This document shows positions 9,028-18,768 of a stretch of 48,257 bases of DNA, piece after piece. Position numbers and translations under genes: made by a program. Each line of letters starts with the position of its first letter. The first letter of the stretch is position 1. This DNA comes from Candidatus Mediterraneibacter quadrami (GTDB lineage: Bacteria > Bacillota > Clostridia > Lachnospirales > Lachnospiraceae). Location: the NCBI GenBank assembly GCA_019120575.1, contig DWUU01000009.1, positions 1 to 48,257 on the forward strand, read 5' to 3'. Below the pieces are notes generated by a model. It was not told the origin of the DNA, ran no database searches, and saw only the letters and a list, made by a program, of their open reading frames with translations.

Positions 9028-11130
9028 TTATCCGGCGGTCACGCCGCTGCCAGTGGGATCTGCATCCGTACTCTCCGAGCCGTCATTTTCCGAGGGCTGT
9101 TCAGGTTCCGGCTCGGACGGCTCCGGGCCCAGATTAACGGTAAAGCTTACCGAAGTACCGGCTTCCACTGACATGCCTGAACTGATGGACTGGTCGACCA
9201 CCAGGTTCACATCATTGTTTCTGACATAATCCTCATTGACTTCACCGACGCTGAGTCCCGCATCCCGAAGCGCTTTTTCCGCGGCGCTTCTTGTCTTTCC
9301 GACAAGATTCGGCACGGTCACGTATTTCGTCTCCGGACCTTTGCTCACCACATAGCTGACGGTTGTGCCTTTGTCTACTTTCTCTCCCGCATCAATGCTC
9401 TGGGAAATCACCAGTCCGGCTTCCACGCTGTCGCTGTATTCCTCGCTGGCGCTTCCGGCCAGTCCCGCGTCTTTAAGCGCGGCTTCCGCCTCAGATGCGG
9501 ATTTATTTCTCAGTTCCGGCACTTTCGCCTGATCCTTCCCCAGACTGATCACGATCGTCACTTCCGTGCCTTCCTCCACTTCCGTGCCTGCTTCCGGATC
9601 GCTGGAGATCACGCGGCCTGCGTCGATCTCGTCGCTAAACTGTGCCTCACCATGAACGACCGTCAGCTTCGCCGCCTGCAGGGATTTCTCCGCTTCCTCT
9701 TCTGTCCGGTCAACTATATTCGGGACTTTGACCATCTTCGCTTCTTCACCGCTGCTTATAACAACCGTGATTGTTGAATTCTTCGCCACTTCAGTATCCT
9801 CTGCGGGATCCTGGCTCATGATCTCGCCTTCCTCATACTGATTGGACGGCTGCCTTTCATTTTCCACCTTCATGCCGAGATCTGTGCCTTCAAGTTCTTT
9901 GCGTGCCTCTTCCTCCGTCATTCCGCGCAGATCCGGCACCTTTACCATCTCCTGCTCGTTCTGCACAAGCCCCGGGCCGCTGAAGAATCCGGCTGCACTC
10001 CCCACAAGAAAGAGGATCAGCAGCGCCACGACAACACCGGCAACGATCATGAGGATCTTCATGATCCGTTTTGTATCAGAGTTTACGTTATTTTTTCTTC
10101 TGCCGCGGTCACGGTCCCGGTAACGCCGGTCATCATCATCCTCGTCGTCATCGTCCTCTCCGTCGCGGTCATAATCTTCATCGTCATCATAGTCATCGCC
10201 GTCATTCGGATATCTCCGACGCTGGACCTCATTAATTTCCTCCGTGGACATCACAACAGTGCGGTCATCCACATTGCCTTTATTGCCGATCACCACGAAG
10301 TCCCCGTCCGGATCGACCAGCGACCGCTTCAGATCCAGCAGGAGCGATGCACAGTCATGATACCGCATCGCCGGGTTTTTCTGGGTACATTTCATGATAA
10401 TGCACTCCAGGCTGTACGGAAGATCCGGCACTTCTTCCGCCGGAGAAGTGATCTCCTCCTGCAGGTGCTTGAGCGCAACCGTGACCGTAGAATCCCCGTC
10501 GAACGGTACATGTCCGGTCACCATTTCATACATGGTAATGCCGATGGAATAGATATCGCTCTTCTGATCCACCACGCCGCCTCTTGCCTGCTCCGGCGAT
10601 GTATAGTGGACAGACCCCATCACGCTCGTGCTGATCGTCTGGGTAGACGTGGTCGCGCGGGCGATGCCGAAATCAGTCACCTTTACTTTTCCGTCTTTGG
10701 AAATAATGATATTCTGCGGCTTGATATCCCGGTGTACAATATGCTGATTATGGGCAGCCTGAAGCCCGGTCACCATCTGGATGGAGATGCTGACCGTCTC
10801 TTTCGGCGATAATTTCCCCTTCTTCTCTATATAGTCTTTCAGCGTGATGCCTTCGACCAGCTCCATAACCATATAATAAAGCCCTCTGTCCTGGCCCACA
10901 TCATAGACATTGACCACATTGGGATGCATCAGCCCCGCCGCAGCCTGCGCCTCACTGAGAAATTTCCTGATAAACACTTCATCGGTCCGGTAATCGCTTT
11001 TCAGCACTTTGATGGCTACAAAACGGTTCAGCTTATGGTCTTTGCCCTTATAGACATCCGCCATGCCGCCGCTGCCGACCCGGCCCAGTATCTCGTATCG
11101 CTTTCCTAATACGACCCCTTCTTTAATCAT
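9028..11130 (-). CDS. pknB: PASTA-domain Ser/Thr protein kinase (PrkC/PknB/Stk type)
   Basis: A membrane Ser/Thr kinase that senses peptidoglycan fragments or lipid II through extracellular PASTA repeats and controls growth and cell-wall synthesis. In the 700 aa product, the kinase domain covers about 12-270: glycine loop GSGGMADVYKG at 19-29, Lys41, HRDIKPQN at 133-140, DFG at 153-155, TSPE at 177-180. An unusually Asp-rich juxtamembrane stretch lies at about 309-340. One transmembrane helix spans about 357-380. Four PASTA repeats follow (VPDLRG, VPNIVD, VPELRN, VPNLVG starts), with a Glu/Pro/Ser-rich tail. The start overlaps the prpC stop by 4 bp (ATGA), so kinase and phosphatase are coupled. 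Confidence 0.97.
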   Translation of the reverse strand: MIKEGVVLGKRYEILGRVGSGGMADVYKGKDHKLNRFVAIKVLKSDYRTDEVFIRKFLSEAQAAAGLMHPNVVNVYDVGQDRGLYYMVMELVEGITLKDYIEKKGKLSPKETVSISIQMVTGLQAAHNQHIVHRDIKPQNIIISKDGKVKVTDFGIARATTSTQTISTSVMGSVHYTSPEQARGGVVDQKSDIYSIGITMYEMVTGHVPFDGDSTVTVALKHLQEEITSPAEEVPDLPYSLECIIMKCTQKNPAMRYHDCASLLLDLKRSLVDPDGDFVVIGNKGNVDDRTVVMSTEEINEVQRRRYPNDGDDYDDDEDYDRDGEDDDDEDDDDRRYRDRDRGRRKNNVNSDTKRIMKILMIVAGVVVALLILFLVGSAAGFFSGPGLVQNEQEMVKVPDLRGMTEEEARKELEGTDLGMKVENERQPSNQYEEGEIMSQDPAEDTEVAKNSTITVVISSGEEAKMVKVPNIVDRTEEEAEKSLQAAKLTVVHGEAQFSDEIDAGRVISSDPEAGTEVEEGTEVTIVISLGKDQAKVPELRNKSASEAEAALKDAGLAGSASEEYSDSVEAGLVISQSIDAGEKVDKGTTVSYVVSKGPETKYVTVPNLVGKTRSAAEKALRDAGLSVGEVNEDYVRNNDVNLVVDQSISSGMSVEAGTSVSFTVNLGPEPSEPEPEQPSENDGSESTDADPTGSGVTAG

Positions 11131-11870
11131 AATACACTCACCTCGTCTGCGAACGGTTCAATAAGGACAACTCCGATATTGTCCGTACCGCCGTTCTCTT
11201 TCGCCGCTTCCACAAGGCTCTGGCCGGCCTCCACGATATCCCTGCCGCCCTGCACGATGTGGAACAGTTCTTCATCCTCCACCATATTGCTGAGCCCGTC
11301 TGTACACATCAGTATGATGTCTCCCCGTTTCAGACGGTGCTCGTAAAAATCTACTTCTACATCGGCCTTGGCGCCGATGGCTCTTGTGATGATGTTTTTG
11401 TCCGGATGGTGCTTGGCCTCCTCCGGTTTGATCCCGCCAAGACGGACCATCTCTTCCACCAGTGAATGGTCCTTGGTCAGCTGCTGGATCCCCTGATTGA
11501 TCAGATACAGACGGCTGTCGCCCACATTGGCGAAATACATCATCTGGTTCATGATTGTGGCCGCGACCACGGTGGTCCCCATGCCTTTCAGATGGGTGTC
11601 GCCGGATGCCTCCCGGATGATCTCCCGGTTGGCCGTCTTGATCGCATCGACCAGACATTTCTCCACATTTTCACCTTCGCTGGCCGCCAGTTCTCTTTTA
11701 AGAACTTCGACCGTATATTTGGAAGCGTAGTCCCCCGCCTGGTGTCCGCCCATTCCGTCGGCCACGACGAACAGATTCCGGAGAATCCCAAGAGGCTTAT
11801 CTGTCGCATAGACATAATCCTGATTCACCTGTCGCACCATTCCTACATCTGTAACCGAAAATGTCCTCAT
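11127..11870 (-). CDS. prpC: PP2C-type protein phosphatase, partner of the PASTA kinase
   Basis: Mn-dependent Ser/Thr phosphatase expected to reverse phosphorylation by the adjacent kinase. The start is set at the ATG at 11870 (MRTFSVTDVGMVRQVNQD), which has AAGGAGA upstream and gives 247 aa, the family length; the longer reading frame would run into rlmN. PP2C motifs seen: VNQDYV, VADGMGGHQAGDYAS (metal-binding Asp-Gly), GMGTTVVAA, ANVGDSRLYLI, LMCTDGLSNMV and GGTDNIGVVLI. It begins 10 bp after the rlmN stop and overlaps pknB by 4 bp. Confidence 0.96.
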   Translation of the reverse strand: MRTFSVTDVGMVRQVNQDYVYATDKPLGILRNLFVVADGMGGHQAGDYASKYTVEVLKRELAASEGENVEKCLVDAIKTANREIIREASGDTHLKGMGTTVVAATIMNQMMYFANVGDSRLYLINQGIQQLTKDHSLVEEMVRLGGIKPEEAKHHPDKNIITRAIGAKADVEVDFYEHRLKRGDIILMCTDGLSNMVEDEELFHIVQGGRDIVEAGQSLVEAAKENGGTDNIGVVLIEPFADEVSVL

Positions 11871-11880
11871 ACCTGTCTCC

Positions 11881-12933
11881 TTATCTTCCTTCCAAAAAGT
11901 CCTCGTCTTCCGCATAGCGGCGTCTGAGCTGTCCACAGGCCCCGTCGATATCAGCGCCCATTTCCCTTCTTATAGTAACATTTATTCCGCTTTTTTCAAG
12001 TTTATTTTTGAAATTCAGAGCATTTTCCCTGCTCGGCCGCACGAAGCTGCGCTCCCTTACCGGATTGACCGGAATCAGGTTCAGATGGCAGTTCCGCGGC
12101 TTTAAAATCGCCGCCAGCTCCCGGGCGTCTTCATCCCGGTCGTTGACGCCGTGGACCAGGCTGTACTCAAATGTCACCCGCCGGCCCGTCTTCTCAAAAT
12201 AGGCGTCGCAGGCGGCCAGCACCTCCAGAAGTTTATATTTATTTGCCACCGGCATGAGGCGGCGCCGCTTCTCCTGGGTGGAGCCGTGCAGGGACAGGGC
12301 CAGTGTGATCTGGAATCCCTCATCCGCCAGCCGCAGCATATTCGGCACGATGCCGCAGGTGGAAACCGTTACATTCCGCTGGCTGATGTGAAGGCCGTGT
12401 TCATCCGTGAGCAGGCGGATAAATTTCACAAAATTATCGTAATTGTCAAGCGGTTCGCCCGTCCCCATGATCACTACATTGGACACCCGCTCTCCTGTGA
12501 TCTTCTGGATCTGACAGATCTGTCCGAGCATCTCCGACGGGGTCAGGTTCCGTTTCAGACCGCCGATGGTGGACGCGCAGAAGGCGCAGCCCATCCGGCA
12601 GCCCGCCTGGGAGGAAATGCACACAGAATTGCCGTGTTTGTATTTCATGAGCACACTCTCGATCATGTTGCCGTCGTGAAGACGGAACAGGAACTTGTTT
12701 GTGCCGTCCAGCTTCGAAACCTGTCGTTCTTCCATCTGTACCGGCATGATTATGTACTCTTCCTCAAGCCGCTCCCTCAGTTTCAGTGACAGGTTGGTCA
12801 TCTCGTCGAACCGGTCCGCCAGTTTTACATGCAGCCATTCATAGACCTGTTTTGAGCGGAATGCCTTCTCGCCCAGATGTTCCATCTCTGTTTTCAGTTC
12901 GTCATATCCAAAGGACCGGATATCCTTTTTCAT
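11881..12933 (-). CDS. rlmN: Dual-specificity 23S rRNA/tRNA adenine-C2 methyltransferase
   Basis: Radical-SAM enzyme that methylates C2 of A2503 in 23S rRNA and of A37 in some tRNAs, tuning decoding accuracy. The 350 aa product has the radical-SAM cluster motif CRMGCAFC (CxxxCxxC) near residue 118, and the C-terminal cysteine in DGACGQLRRRY that carries the methyl intermediate. GTGEPLDNYDN is also present. RlmN is preferred over Cfr because of the housekeeping context and the overall match. It ends 10 bp before prpC and starts 4 bp after the rsmB stop. Confidence 0.96.
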   Translation of the reverse strand: MKKDIRSFGYDELKTEMEHLGEKAFRSKQVYEWLHVKLADRFDEMTNLSLKLRERLEEEYIIMPVQMEERQVSKLDGTNKFLFRLHDGNMIESVLMKYKHGNSVCISSQAGCRMGCAFCASTIGGLKRNLTPSEMLGQICQIQKITGERVSNVVIMGTGEPLDNYDNFVKFIRLLTDEHGLHISQRNVTVSTCGIVPNMLRLADEGFQITLALSLHGSTQEKRRRLMPVANKYKLLEVLAACDAYFEKTGRRVTFEYSLVHGVNDRDEDARELAAILKPRNCHLNLIPVNPVRERSFVRPSRENALNFKNKLEKSGINVTIRREMGADIDGACGQLRRRYAEDEDFLEGR

Positions 12934-12937
12934 CCGT

Positions 12938-14320
12938 TCAGTTCTCCTCTTTCCTGATCAGTTTCGCGATAAAGAATCCGTCGCTCTGATGAATCCCCGG
13001 AAGGAGCTGAAGAAAGCCGCCGTCTGTCACGCTTCCTTTCAGTTCTTCGCAGAGCCTGTCTTTTATATCCGCAGACCGGAATTCCGGATGTTCTTCCAGA
13101 AACCGGTATACATTCTCCTCATTCTCGCCCGGATTGACTGTACAGGTACTGTAAACAAGCGTGCCGCCAGGCTTCACGTACGCCTGCGCACAGTCCAGAA
13201 TCTGACGCTGAAGACGGATCAGGCTCTCAATGCCTTCCGGCGCCGCCCGGTAGCGAAGATCCGGTTTCTTCCCGATCACGCCCAGGCCGGAGCAGGGCAG
13301 GTCGGCGATCACAATATCTGCTTTCTTTACGGACGCCTCATCCGGCACAGACGCATCCATGCATACCGCGGATATATTTTCAAGTTTCATCCGACTGATA
13401 TTTTCGCGGATCAGCTCCACCTTCACATCCGTCAGATCCCGTGCTTCCACGCGGCCGCGCGTCTGCGTTCCCGAAGCTTCATCGGCCAGCAGGATCTTCT
13501 CCGCCATATGGAGCGCCTTGCCGCCGGGAGCTGCACAGACGTCGATCACCTCTGCGCCGGCGCGCGGATCCGCTATCTCGGACACCAGCATGGAGCTGAT
13601 ATCCTGAACGGTGAAAAGGCCGTTCCGGAAAGCATCCAGCTCATCCAGATGATCATAACCGGAGATGCAGAGCGCATAGGGCAGATACGGATGCTGTGTC
13701 ACATTAAGCCCTTCGGCTCCCAGCTCTTCTTTCAGAAGTTCCGGCGTCGTACGGTTCAGGCAGCACCGGACGGTCAGCGGCTTCTCCGTCTGAAAGTCCG
13801 CAAGCATCACTTCAATCACATCCGGTTCATACGTCTTCTGCCACAGGTCCAGGATCCATTCCGGACAGGAATACCGGACGGACAGTTCCTTCATCCGGTC
13901 CTTCGGGTACTCCACCCGGTCAAGTCCTCTGGCCACGGCGCGGAGCACCCCGTTCACATATCCTCTCAGCCCGGAGAAACCCTTCCGCACCGCCAGCTTC
14001 ACCGCCTCGCTGCACACTGCATGGTCCGGCACGCTGTCCATATATTTAAGCTGGTAGACCGCGCTCCGCAGGATCCCGCGGATCACCGGCTTCATTTTCT
14101 TCACTTTTACTTTTGAAAACTGATCGAGAATATAATCGATCTCAATCATATGCTCCAGCGTCCCGTCCACGACGCGGGTAATAAACGCCCGGTCCCGCTT
14201 CTCGAGATACTGGTACTTATTCAGCACGTCCCGCAGGATGATATGGCTGAACTGGCGGTTCTCCGTGATCTCCAGGAGCACTTCCAGAACGATCTCCCGC
14301 TCATTTACCGTTTTTGTCAT
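12938..14320 (-). CDS. rsmB: 16S rRNA (cytosine-967-C5) methyltransferase
   Basis: Methylates C5 of a cytosine in 16S rRNA (C967 in E. coli numbering). The 460 aa product starts with a NusB-like RNA-binding domain (about 1-140), followed by a SAM-dependent Rossmann domain. Visible motifs are VIDVCAAPGGKALHMAE (SAM binding), DLPCSGLGVIGKKPD (first catalytic Cys) and YSTCTVNPGENEENV (second catalytic Cys). Its start overlaps the yugP stop by 4 bp. The fmt-rsmB-rlmN-prpC-pknB order is widely conserved in Firmicutes. Confidence 0.96.
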   Translation of the reverse strand: MTKTVNEREIVLEVLLEITENRQFSHIILRDVLNKYQYLEKRDRAFITRVVDGTLEHMIEIDYILDQFSKVKVKKMKPVIRGILRSAVYQLKYMDSVPDHAVCSEAVKLAVRKGFSGLRGYVNGVLRAVARGLDRVEYPKDRMKELSVRYSCPEWILDLWQKTYEPDVIEVMLADFQTEKPLTVRCCLNRTTPELLKEELGAEGLNVTQHPYLPYALCISGYDHLDELDAFRNGLFTVQDISSMLVSEIADPRAGAEVIDVCAAPGGKALHMAEKILLADEASGTQTRGRVEARDLTDVKVELIRENISRMKLENISAVCMDASVPDEASVKKADIVIADLPCSGLGVIGKKPDLRYRAAPEGIESLIRLQRQILDCAQAYVKPGGTLVYSTCTVNPGENEENVYRFLEEHPEFRSADIKDRLCEELKGSVTDGGFLQLLPGIHQSDGFFIAKLIRKEEN

Positions 14321-15015
14321 TTACGTTTTCTTCCTCCTATGATCACGAGACGCAGAAGCTGCAGGATCATGGACGCCGCGCTCGCCACATAGGTCAGCGC
14401 CGCCGCACCCAGCACCTTCTTCACCGAATCCACCTCGTCCGGATACAGCATTCCGGAACTCTCCAGCACTTTTACGGCCCGGCCGGAAGCATTGAACTCC
14501 ACCGGCAGGGTCACGATCTGGAACAGGACTGCCGCCGAAAAGAGCAGGATTCCCAGATTGATAAAGAATATCGCTGTCTGCCCGTTCATGAAAAGGCCGA
14601 TCAGGATCAGCGGCCATGCCGCCATGGATCCGATATTCGCCACCGGCACGAGGGAGCCGCGGATCGCAAGCGGGACATACCCTCTCGCATGCTGGACCGC
14701 ATGCCCGCACTCATGAGCTGCCACGCCGATGGCCGCAACGGATGTGGAATTGTAAACCGTATCCGAAAGCCCCAGCGTCTTATTGCCCGGATTATAGTGG
14801 TCCGTCAGATTCCCGCCGATATGGATCACCTGCACGTCATAGATCCCGTTCCGGTGCAGGATCTGCTCTGCAGCCTCCCGGCCGGTAAGCCCCGAATGGC
14901 TCTGTATCCGGGAATATCTGGCAAATACATTCTTCACCCGCGCCGACGCCGCGATGCAAATGACCGCGCCGATCACAACCAGAATATAGGTCCAGTCATA
15001 GTAATAATAAAACAT
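14317..15015 (-). CDS. yugP: Zinc metallopeptidase of the YugP family, membrane-anchored
   Basis: A 232 aa protein with an N-terminal hydrophobic helix (WTYILVVIGAVICIAASA) and the zinc-binding active-site motif VAAHECGHAVQHARGY (HExxH form) near residue 100. More hydrophobic segments follow at about 123-185 and 205-225. This matches the neutral zinc metallopeptidase family typified by B. subtilis YugP, whose substrate is not established. It lies between fmt (4 bp gap) and rsmB (4 bp overlap), a placement common in Clostridia. A role in membrane-protein quality control is only inference. Confidence 0.9.
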   Translation of the reverse strand: MFYYYYDWTYILVVIGAVICIAASARVKNVFARYSRIQSHSGLTGREAAEQILHRNGIYDVQVIHIGGNLTDHYNPGNKTLGLSDTVYNSTSVAAIGVAAHECGHAVQHARGYVPLAIRGSLVPVANIGSMAAWPLILIGLFMNGQTAIFFINLGILLFSAAVLFQIVTLPVEFNASGRAVKVLESSGMLYPDEVDSVKKVLGAAALTYVASAASMILQLLRLVIIGGRKRK

Positions 15016-15019
15016 CTGT

Positions 15020-15958
15020 TTACCCCCTGGTCAGGAGCTCACCCGGCTCCATTGTATTTCCCCTCAGGAATGCACCCGCGTCCATCCGCTTCTTGCCCGG
15101 CATCTGGACTTCCAGCACGCGAAGGACGCCGTCCCCGGTCTGCACCGCAAAGCTTTCCTTCTCAACAGATACAACCGTCCCCGGCTGCACATCCGCCGTT
15201 TCCGACGCTTCCGCCGCAGCGCGCCAGATCTTCATGACTTTCCCGTTCCAGTGCGTATAAGCACTTGGCCAGGAATTGAGTCCCCGGACAAGCCGCTCGA
15301 TCTTCACTGCCGGCTCCGCCCAGTCGATATTGCCCAGCTCTTTCGTCAGCATTTTCGCATACGCGGTAGGGCTGTCCCCCTGTTTCTCCCGGACCGCGGT
15401 ACCGTCCTCCAGCGCTTTCAGCGTCTCCACGCAGAGCGCCGCCCCGGCTGCCGCCAGCTTGTCATGCAGGCTCTCCCCTGTCTCGTCCGCCGTGACCGGA
15501 ACTTCTGTCTTCAGGATCATGTCGCCGGTATCCAGACCTTCATCCATCTGCATGGTGGTCACACCAGTCACTTTCTCGCCCTCGATGATGGCCCACTGGA
15601 TCGGCGCCGCGCCCCGGTATTTCGGGAGCAGGGACGCATGGACATTGATGCATCCGTAAGGCGTCATTTCCAGAATCTCTTTCGGCAGGATCTGGCCGAA
15701 CGCAACGACCACCATCACATCTGCTTTGTATTTCCGCAGTTCTTCCACACACTCCGGATCACGCACCCTTTTTGGCTGGTACACCGGGATATTATAAAAG
15801 AGCGCCTTCTCCTTAACCGGCGTATACTGCATCCTGCCGCCCCGGCCTTTCGGTTTATCCGGCTGGGTCACCGCGAGACACACCTCGTGTCCGGCTGCGA
15901 TCAGCGCCTCCAGCGTGCCCACGGAAAAATCCGGGGTTCCCATAAAGATCACGCGCAT
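15020..15958 (-). CDS. fmt: Methionyl-tRNA formyltransferase
   Basis: Formylates initiator Met-tRNA using 10-formyl-tetrahydrofolate. The 312 aa product has the N-terminal formyltransferase fold starting MRVIFMGTPDFSVGTLEAL, the active-site segment NVHASLLPKYRGAAPIQWAI and ETGESLHDKL, plus the C-terminal tRNA-binding domain. The start is supported by CGGAGGAA just upstream, 3 bp after the def stop. Functionally paired with the adjacent peptide deformylase. Confidence 0.97.
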   Translation of the reverse strand: MRVIFMGTPDFSVGTLEALIAAGHEVCLAVTQPDKPKGRGGRMQYTPVKEKALFYNIPVYQPKRVRDPECVEELRKYKADVMVVVAFGQILPKEILEMTPYGCINVHASLLPKYRGAAPIQWAIIEGEKVTGVTTMQMDEGLDTGDMILKTEVPVTADETGESLHDKLAAAGAALCVETLKALEDGTAVREKQGDSPTAYAKMLTKELGNIDWAEPAVKIERLVRGLNSWPSAYTHWNGKVMKIWRAAAEASETADVQPGTVVSVEKESFAVQTGDGVLRVLEVQMPGKKRMDAGAFLRGNTMEPGELLTRG

Positions 15959-15961
15959 GGC

Positions 15962-16450
15962 CTATTCCTCCGTTTCTTTCTCATCCTCTTCATACGTCAC
16001 ATCGTGGAGTCCGTCCTCTGTCTTATCCACATACAGTTCTCCGGACAGATGATCGATCTCGTGGCAGAACGCGCGGGCCAGCAGTCCTTCGCCTTCCAGC
16101 TCCACCGGCTCCATATCCTGATCGTACGCGCGCACCCTCACATAATTCGGGCGGGTAACGATCCCCCACTTGCCGGGCACGCTTAAGCACCCTTCTTCAC
16201 CTGTCTGCTCGCCGGACGTCGCGATGATCTCCGGATTGATCAGAACGATCGGCCCATCCCCCACATCGATGACCACGATCTGCTTCAGGATGCCCACCTG
16301 GGGCGCCGCCAGTCCGACGCCGTGGTACTCATACATTGTCTCCAGCATATCCCCGATCAGGATCTTCGTCCGGAGCGTCATCTTCGGCACCGGCTTGCAC
16401 TGTTTTGTCAGGATCTCGTCCCCCATCTCTCTTATCTGTCTGATTGCCAT
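15962..16450 (-). CDS. def: Peptide deformylase
   Basis: Removes the formyl group from nascent proteins. The 162 aa product carries all three family motifs: GVGLAAPQVGI near residue 45, EEGCLSVPG near 90 (metal-binding Cys) and FCHEIDHLSGELYVD near 130 (HExxH). The acidic C-terminal tail (EEDEKETEE) is usual for clostridial forms. It sits immediately upstream of fmt, and a 91 bp gap separates it from priA. Confidence 0.97.
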   Translation of the reverse strand: MAIRQIREMGDEILTKQCKPVPKMTLRTKILIGDMLETMYEYHGVGLAAPQVGILKQIVVIDVGDGPIVLINPEIIATSGEQTGEEGCLSVPGKWGIVTRPNYVRVRAYDQDMEPVELEGEGLLARAFCHEIDHLSGELYVDKTEDGLHDVTYEEDEKETEE

Positions 16451-16541
16451 AATTTTATTCCTTTCTGATACTGTATCTGATTTTCATGTATTTTATTCCT
16501 CCGACGCAGCGTTCCGGCCTGTATTGTCTGCAGGTCCGCTG

Positions 16542-18764
16542 TCACATCGGATTAAAATCAAACTGGATCCGCATCCGGTCAAAACCGGAATTGATCTCAA
16601 TATACCGTTCCACCCGGTTCTTGATCTCCACCAGGATCTCATACCGGCCGGCCTTCACATAGATCACCCGGCGGTAAACATCCTTGATCTTGTCGATCCC
16701 GGGGCCCGCCGGCCCGATCACCTGTACATCCCGGGAGCCACGGCTGACCCGCAGGATATATTCCTTCAGATAGCGGCAGCCTTTCTCCAGAAGGGCTTCA
16801 TCCCCGCCGGAAATAAATACTGCCAGCAGATTTTCCACGGGCGGATATCCCATCAGTTCCCGGTACCGGATCTCCTCCCCGTAAAACGCCTCATAATCCT
16901 GGGCCGCAGCCGTCTCAATAGCATAGTGGGACGGATCGTAAGTCTGGATCACCGCCTCGCCCGGCTTCTCGCCTCGCCCGGCCCGGCCCGCCGCCTGGGT
17001 CAGGAGCTGGAACGTCCGCTCGCCGGAACGGTAATCCGACGTATAGAGCGACATGTCCGCCGCCAGAACGCCAACCAGCGTCACATTCGGGAAGTCATGC
17101 CCCTTCACGATCATCTGGGTTCCCACCAGGATATCCGCCTCTTCATTGGCAAAGGCTGAGAGGATCTTCTCATGGGCGTCCTTCTGCCGGGTCGTGTCCA
17201 TATCCATCCGCAGCACCCGCGCCTGCGGAAATGCCTGGTGCACCAGTTCCTCGATCTGCTGGGTGCCGGCGCGGAATTCCCCGATATACCGGGATCCGCA
17301 TTCCGGGCAGGCCGTCACTTTCGGCTGTTCATATCCGCAGTAATGGCAGCGCATCGTCCCGTCCCGGTGAACGGAAAGAGACACATCGCAGTGCGGGCAT
17401 TTTACCACATGGCCGCACTCCCTGCAGGAAATGAACCCCGAATAGCCGCGGCGGTTCAGAAACAGCATGGTCTGTTCGCCCTTTGCGAGCCGCTCCCCCA
17501 TCAGTTCCGTCAGCTTTCTGCTTAAAATGGAACGGTTCCCGTTCTTTAATTCTTCCCGCATATCCACCGTATATACCCGGGCCATCTGCTGCATCCGGGA
17601 ACGGTTCTTCATCTCAAAAAGCACATACTCGCCGCGGCGTGCCCGGTACATGGCTTCCATGGAAGGGGTGGCGCTGCCGAGCACCACGCCGGCGTCCTCC
17701 GACTGCGCCCGCCGGACGGCGGTCTCCCGCGCATGGTATCGGGGCGTCTGCTCGCTCTTGTATGTGGGTTCATGCTCCTCGTCGATCACGATCAGCCCCA
17801 GGTTCGGGAACGGGGTAAATAAAGCAGACCTCGGACCGATCATCACATCCACCTGACCGGCTCTTGCCCGCATCATCTGGTCGTAACGTTCTCCGGCTGA
17901 AAGCCTGGAGTTCATGATCGCCACCCGGTCTCCGAACCGCCGGTAGAACCGCATCACCGTCTGATAAGTCAGGGCAATCTCCGGGATCAGGACAATGGCC
18001 TGCCGGCCCTGTTCCACAACCGTGCGGATCATTTCCATGTAAACTTCCGTCTTGCCGCTTCCCGTCACCCCGTGGATCAGATACGTGTGCCGGATGCCCT
18101 GAAGGTAATCTTCCCGGAACCGGTCAATGATCCGCCGCTGTTCCGGCGTATAGTCAACGGGCTCTTCCTGCCGTCCGGTTTCTTTCAGCGGCGTGCGGAA
18201 GACCTGTTCGCTCTCGATGTCCAGAACCCCCTGCTCCTCCAGCGCCCGGATAACCGGAAGGGTGATATTGAGCTTCTTCGTCACCAGCTCATATTCCAGC
18301 AGATGGTCATCCAGAAGGGCTGCCATCAGCCTGGCCCTGGCTTTCTGATTCTTCTCCAGATAATAATGAAGCTGCCGTTTCCCGGTCTCTTCATCAAGCA
18401 GCAGGCGGAGACGCTTTTTCACCTTTGCATTTTCCTTCTGCTTGATCGGCAGGACCGTTTTAAGCGCCTGGATCATGGTTCCGCCGTAATTCTCTTTCAT
18501 CCATGCGGCCAGGGCCACCAGCTTCGCCTCGATCTCCACGCCCCGTTCCGGAATTTCCGCAATCTCCTTCACCTTTGAGAGATCATAGCCGCATTCTTCC
18601 GAGATGCCGGTCACATAGCCTTTGATCCGCCGGTTGCCCTTTCCGAAAGGCACAAGCACCTGCATCCCCGGCTCCAGCCGGTCTTCCATCTCCCCCGGGA
18701 TCCGGTACTGGAAGATCTTATCCAGTTTTTCATGCTGTATATCTACGATAACGTCTGCAAACAC
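16542..18764 (-). CDS. priA: Primosomal replication restart helicase
   Basis: A 3'-to-5' superfamily 2 helicase that reloads the replisome at stalled forks. The 740 aa product shows an N-terminal DNA-binding domain (ADVIVDIQHEKLDKIFQYRIP), Walker A GVTGSGKTEVYM, the DEEH box IDEEHEPTYKSEQ, two zinc-binding clusters CRECGHVVKCPHC and CHYCGYEQPKVTACPEC, and helicase motifs TQMIVKGHDFPNV and QAAGRAGRGEKPG. It starts 4 bp after the murE stop. Confidence 0.97.
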   Translation of the reverse strand: MFADVIVDIQHEKLDKIFQYRIPGEMEDRLEPGMQVLVPFGKGNRRIKGYVTGISEECGYDLSKVKEIAEIPERGVEIEAKLVALAAWMKENYGGTMIQALKTVLPIKQKENAKVKKRLRLLLDEETGKRQLHYYLEKNQKARARLMAALLDDHLLEYELVTKKLNITLPVIRALEEQGVLDIESEQVFRTPLKETGRQEEPVDYTPEQRRIIDRFREDYLQGIRHTYLIHGVTGSGKTEVYMEMIRTVVEQGRQAIVLIPEIALTYQTVMRFYRRFGDRVAIMNSRLSAGERYDQMMRARAGQVDVMIGPRSALFTPFPNLGLIVIDEEHEPTYKSEQTPRYHARETAVRRAQSEDAGVVLGSATPSMEAMYRARRGEYVLFEMKNRSRMQQMARVYTVDMREELKNGNRSILSRKLTELMGERLAKGEQTMLFLNRRGYSGFISCRECGHVVKCPHCDVSLSVHRDGTMRCHYCGYEQPKVTACPECGSRYIGEFRAGTQQIEELVHQAFPQARVLRMDMDTTRQKDAHEKILSAFANEEADILVGTQMIVKGHDFPNVTLVGVLAADMSLYTSDYRSGERTFQLLTQAAGRAGRGEKPGEAVIQTYDPSHYAIETAAAQDYEAFYGEEIRYRELMGYPPVENLLAVFISGGDEALLEKGCRYLKEYILRVSRGSRDVQVIGPAGPGIDKIKDVYRRVIYVKAGRYEILVEIKNRVERYIEINSGFDRMRIQFDFNPM

Positions 18765-18768
18765 GCGA

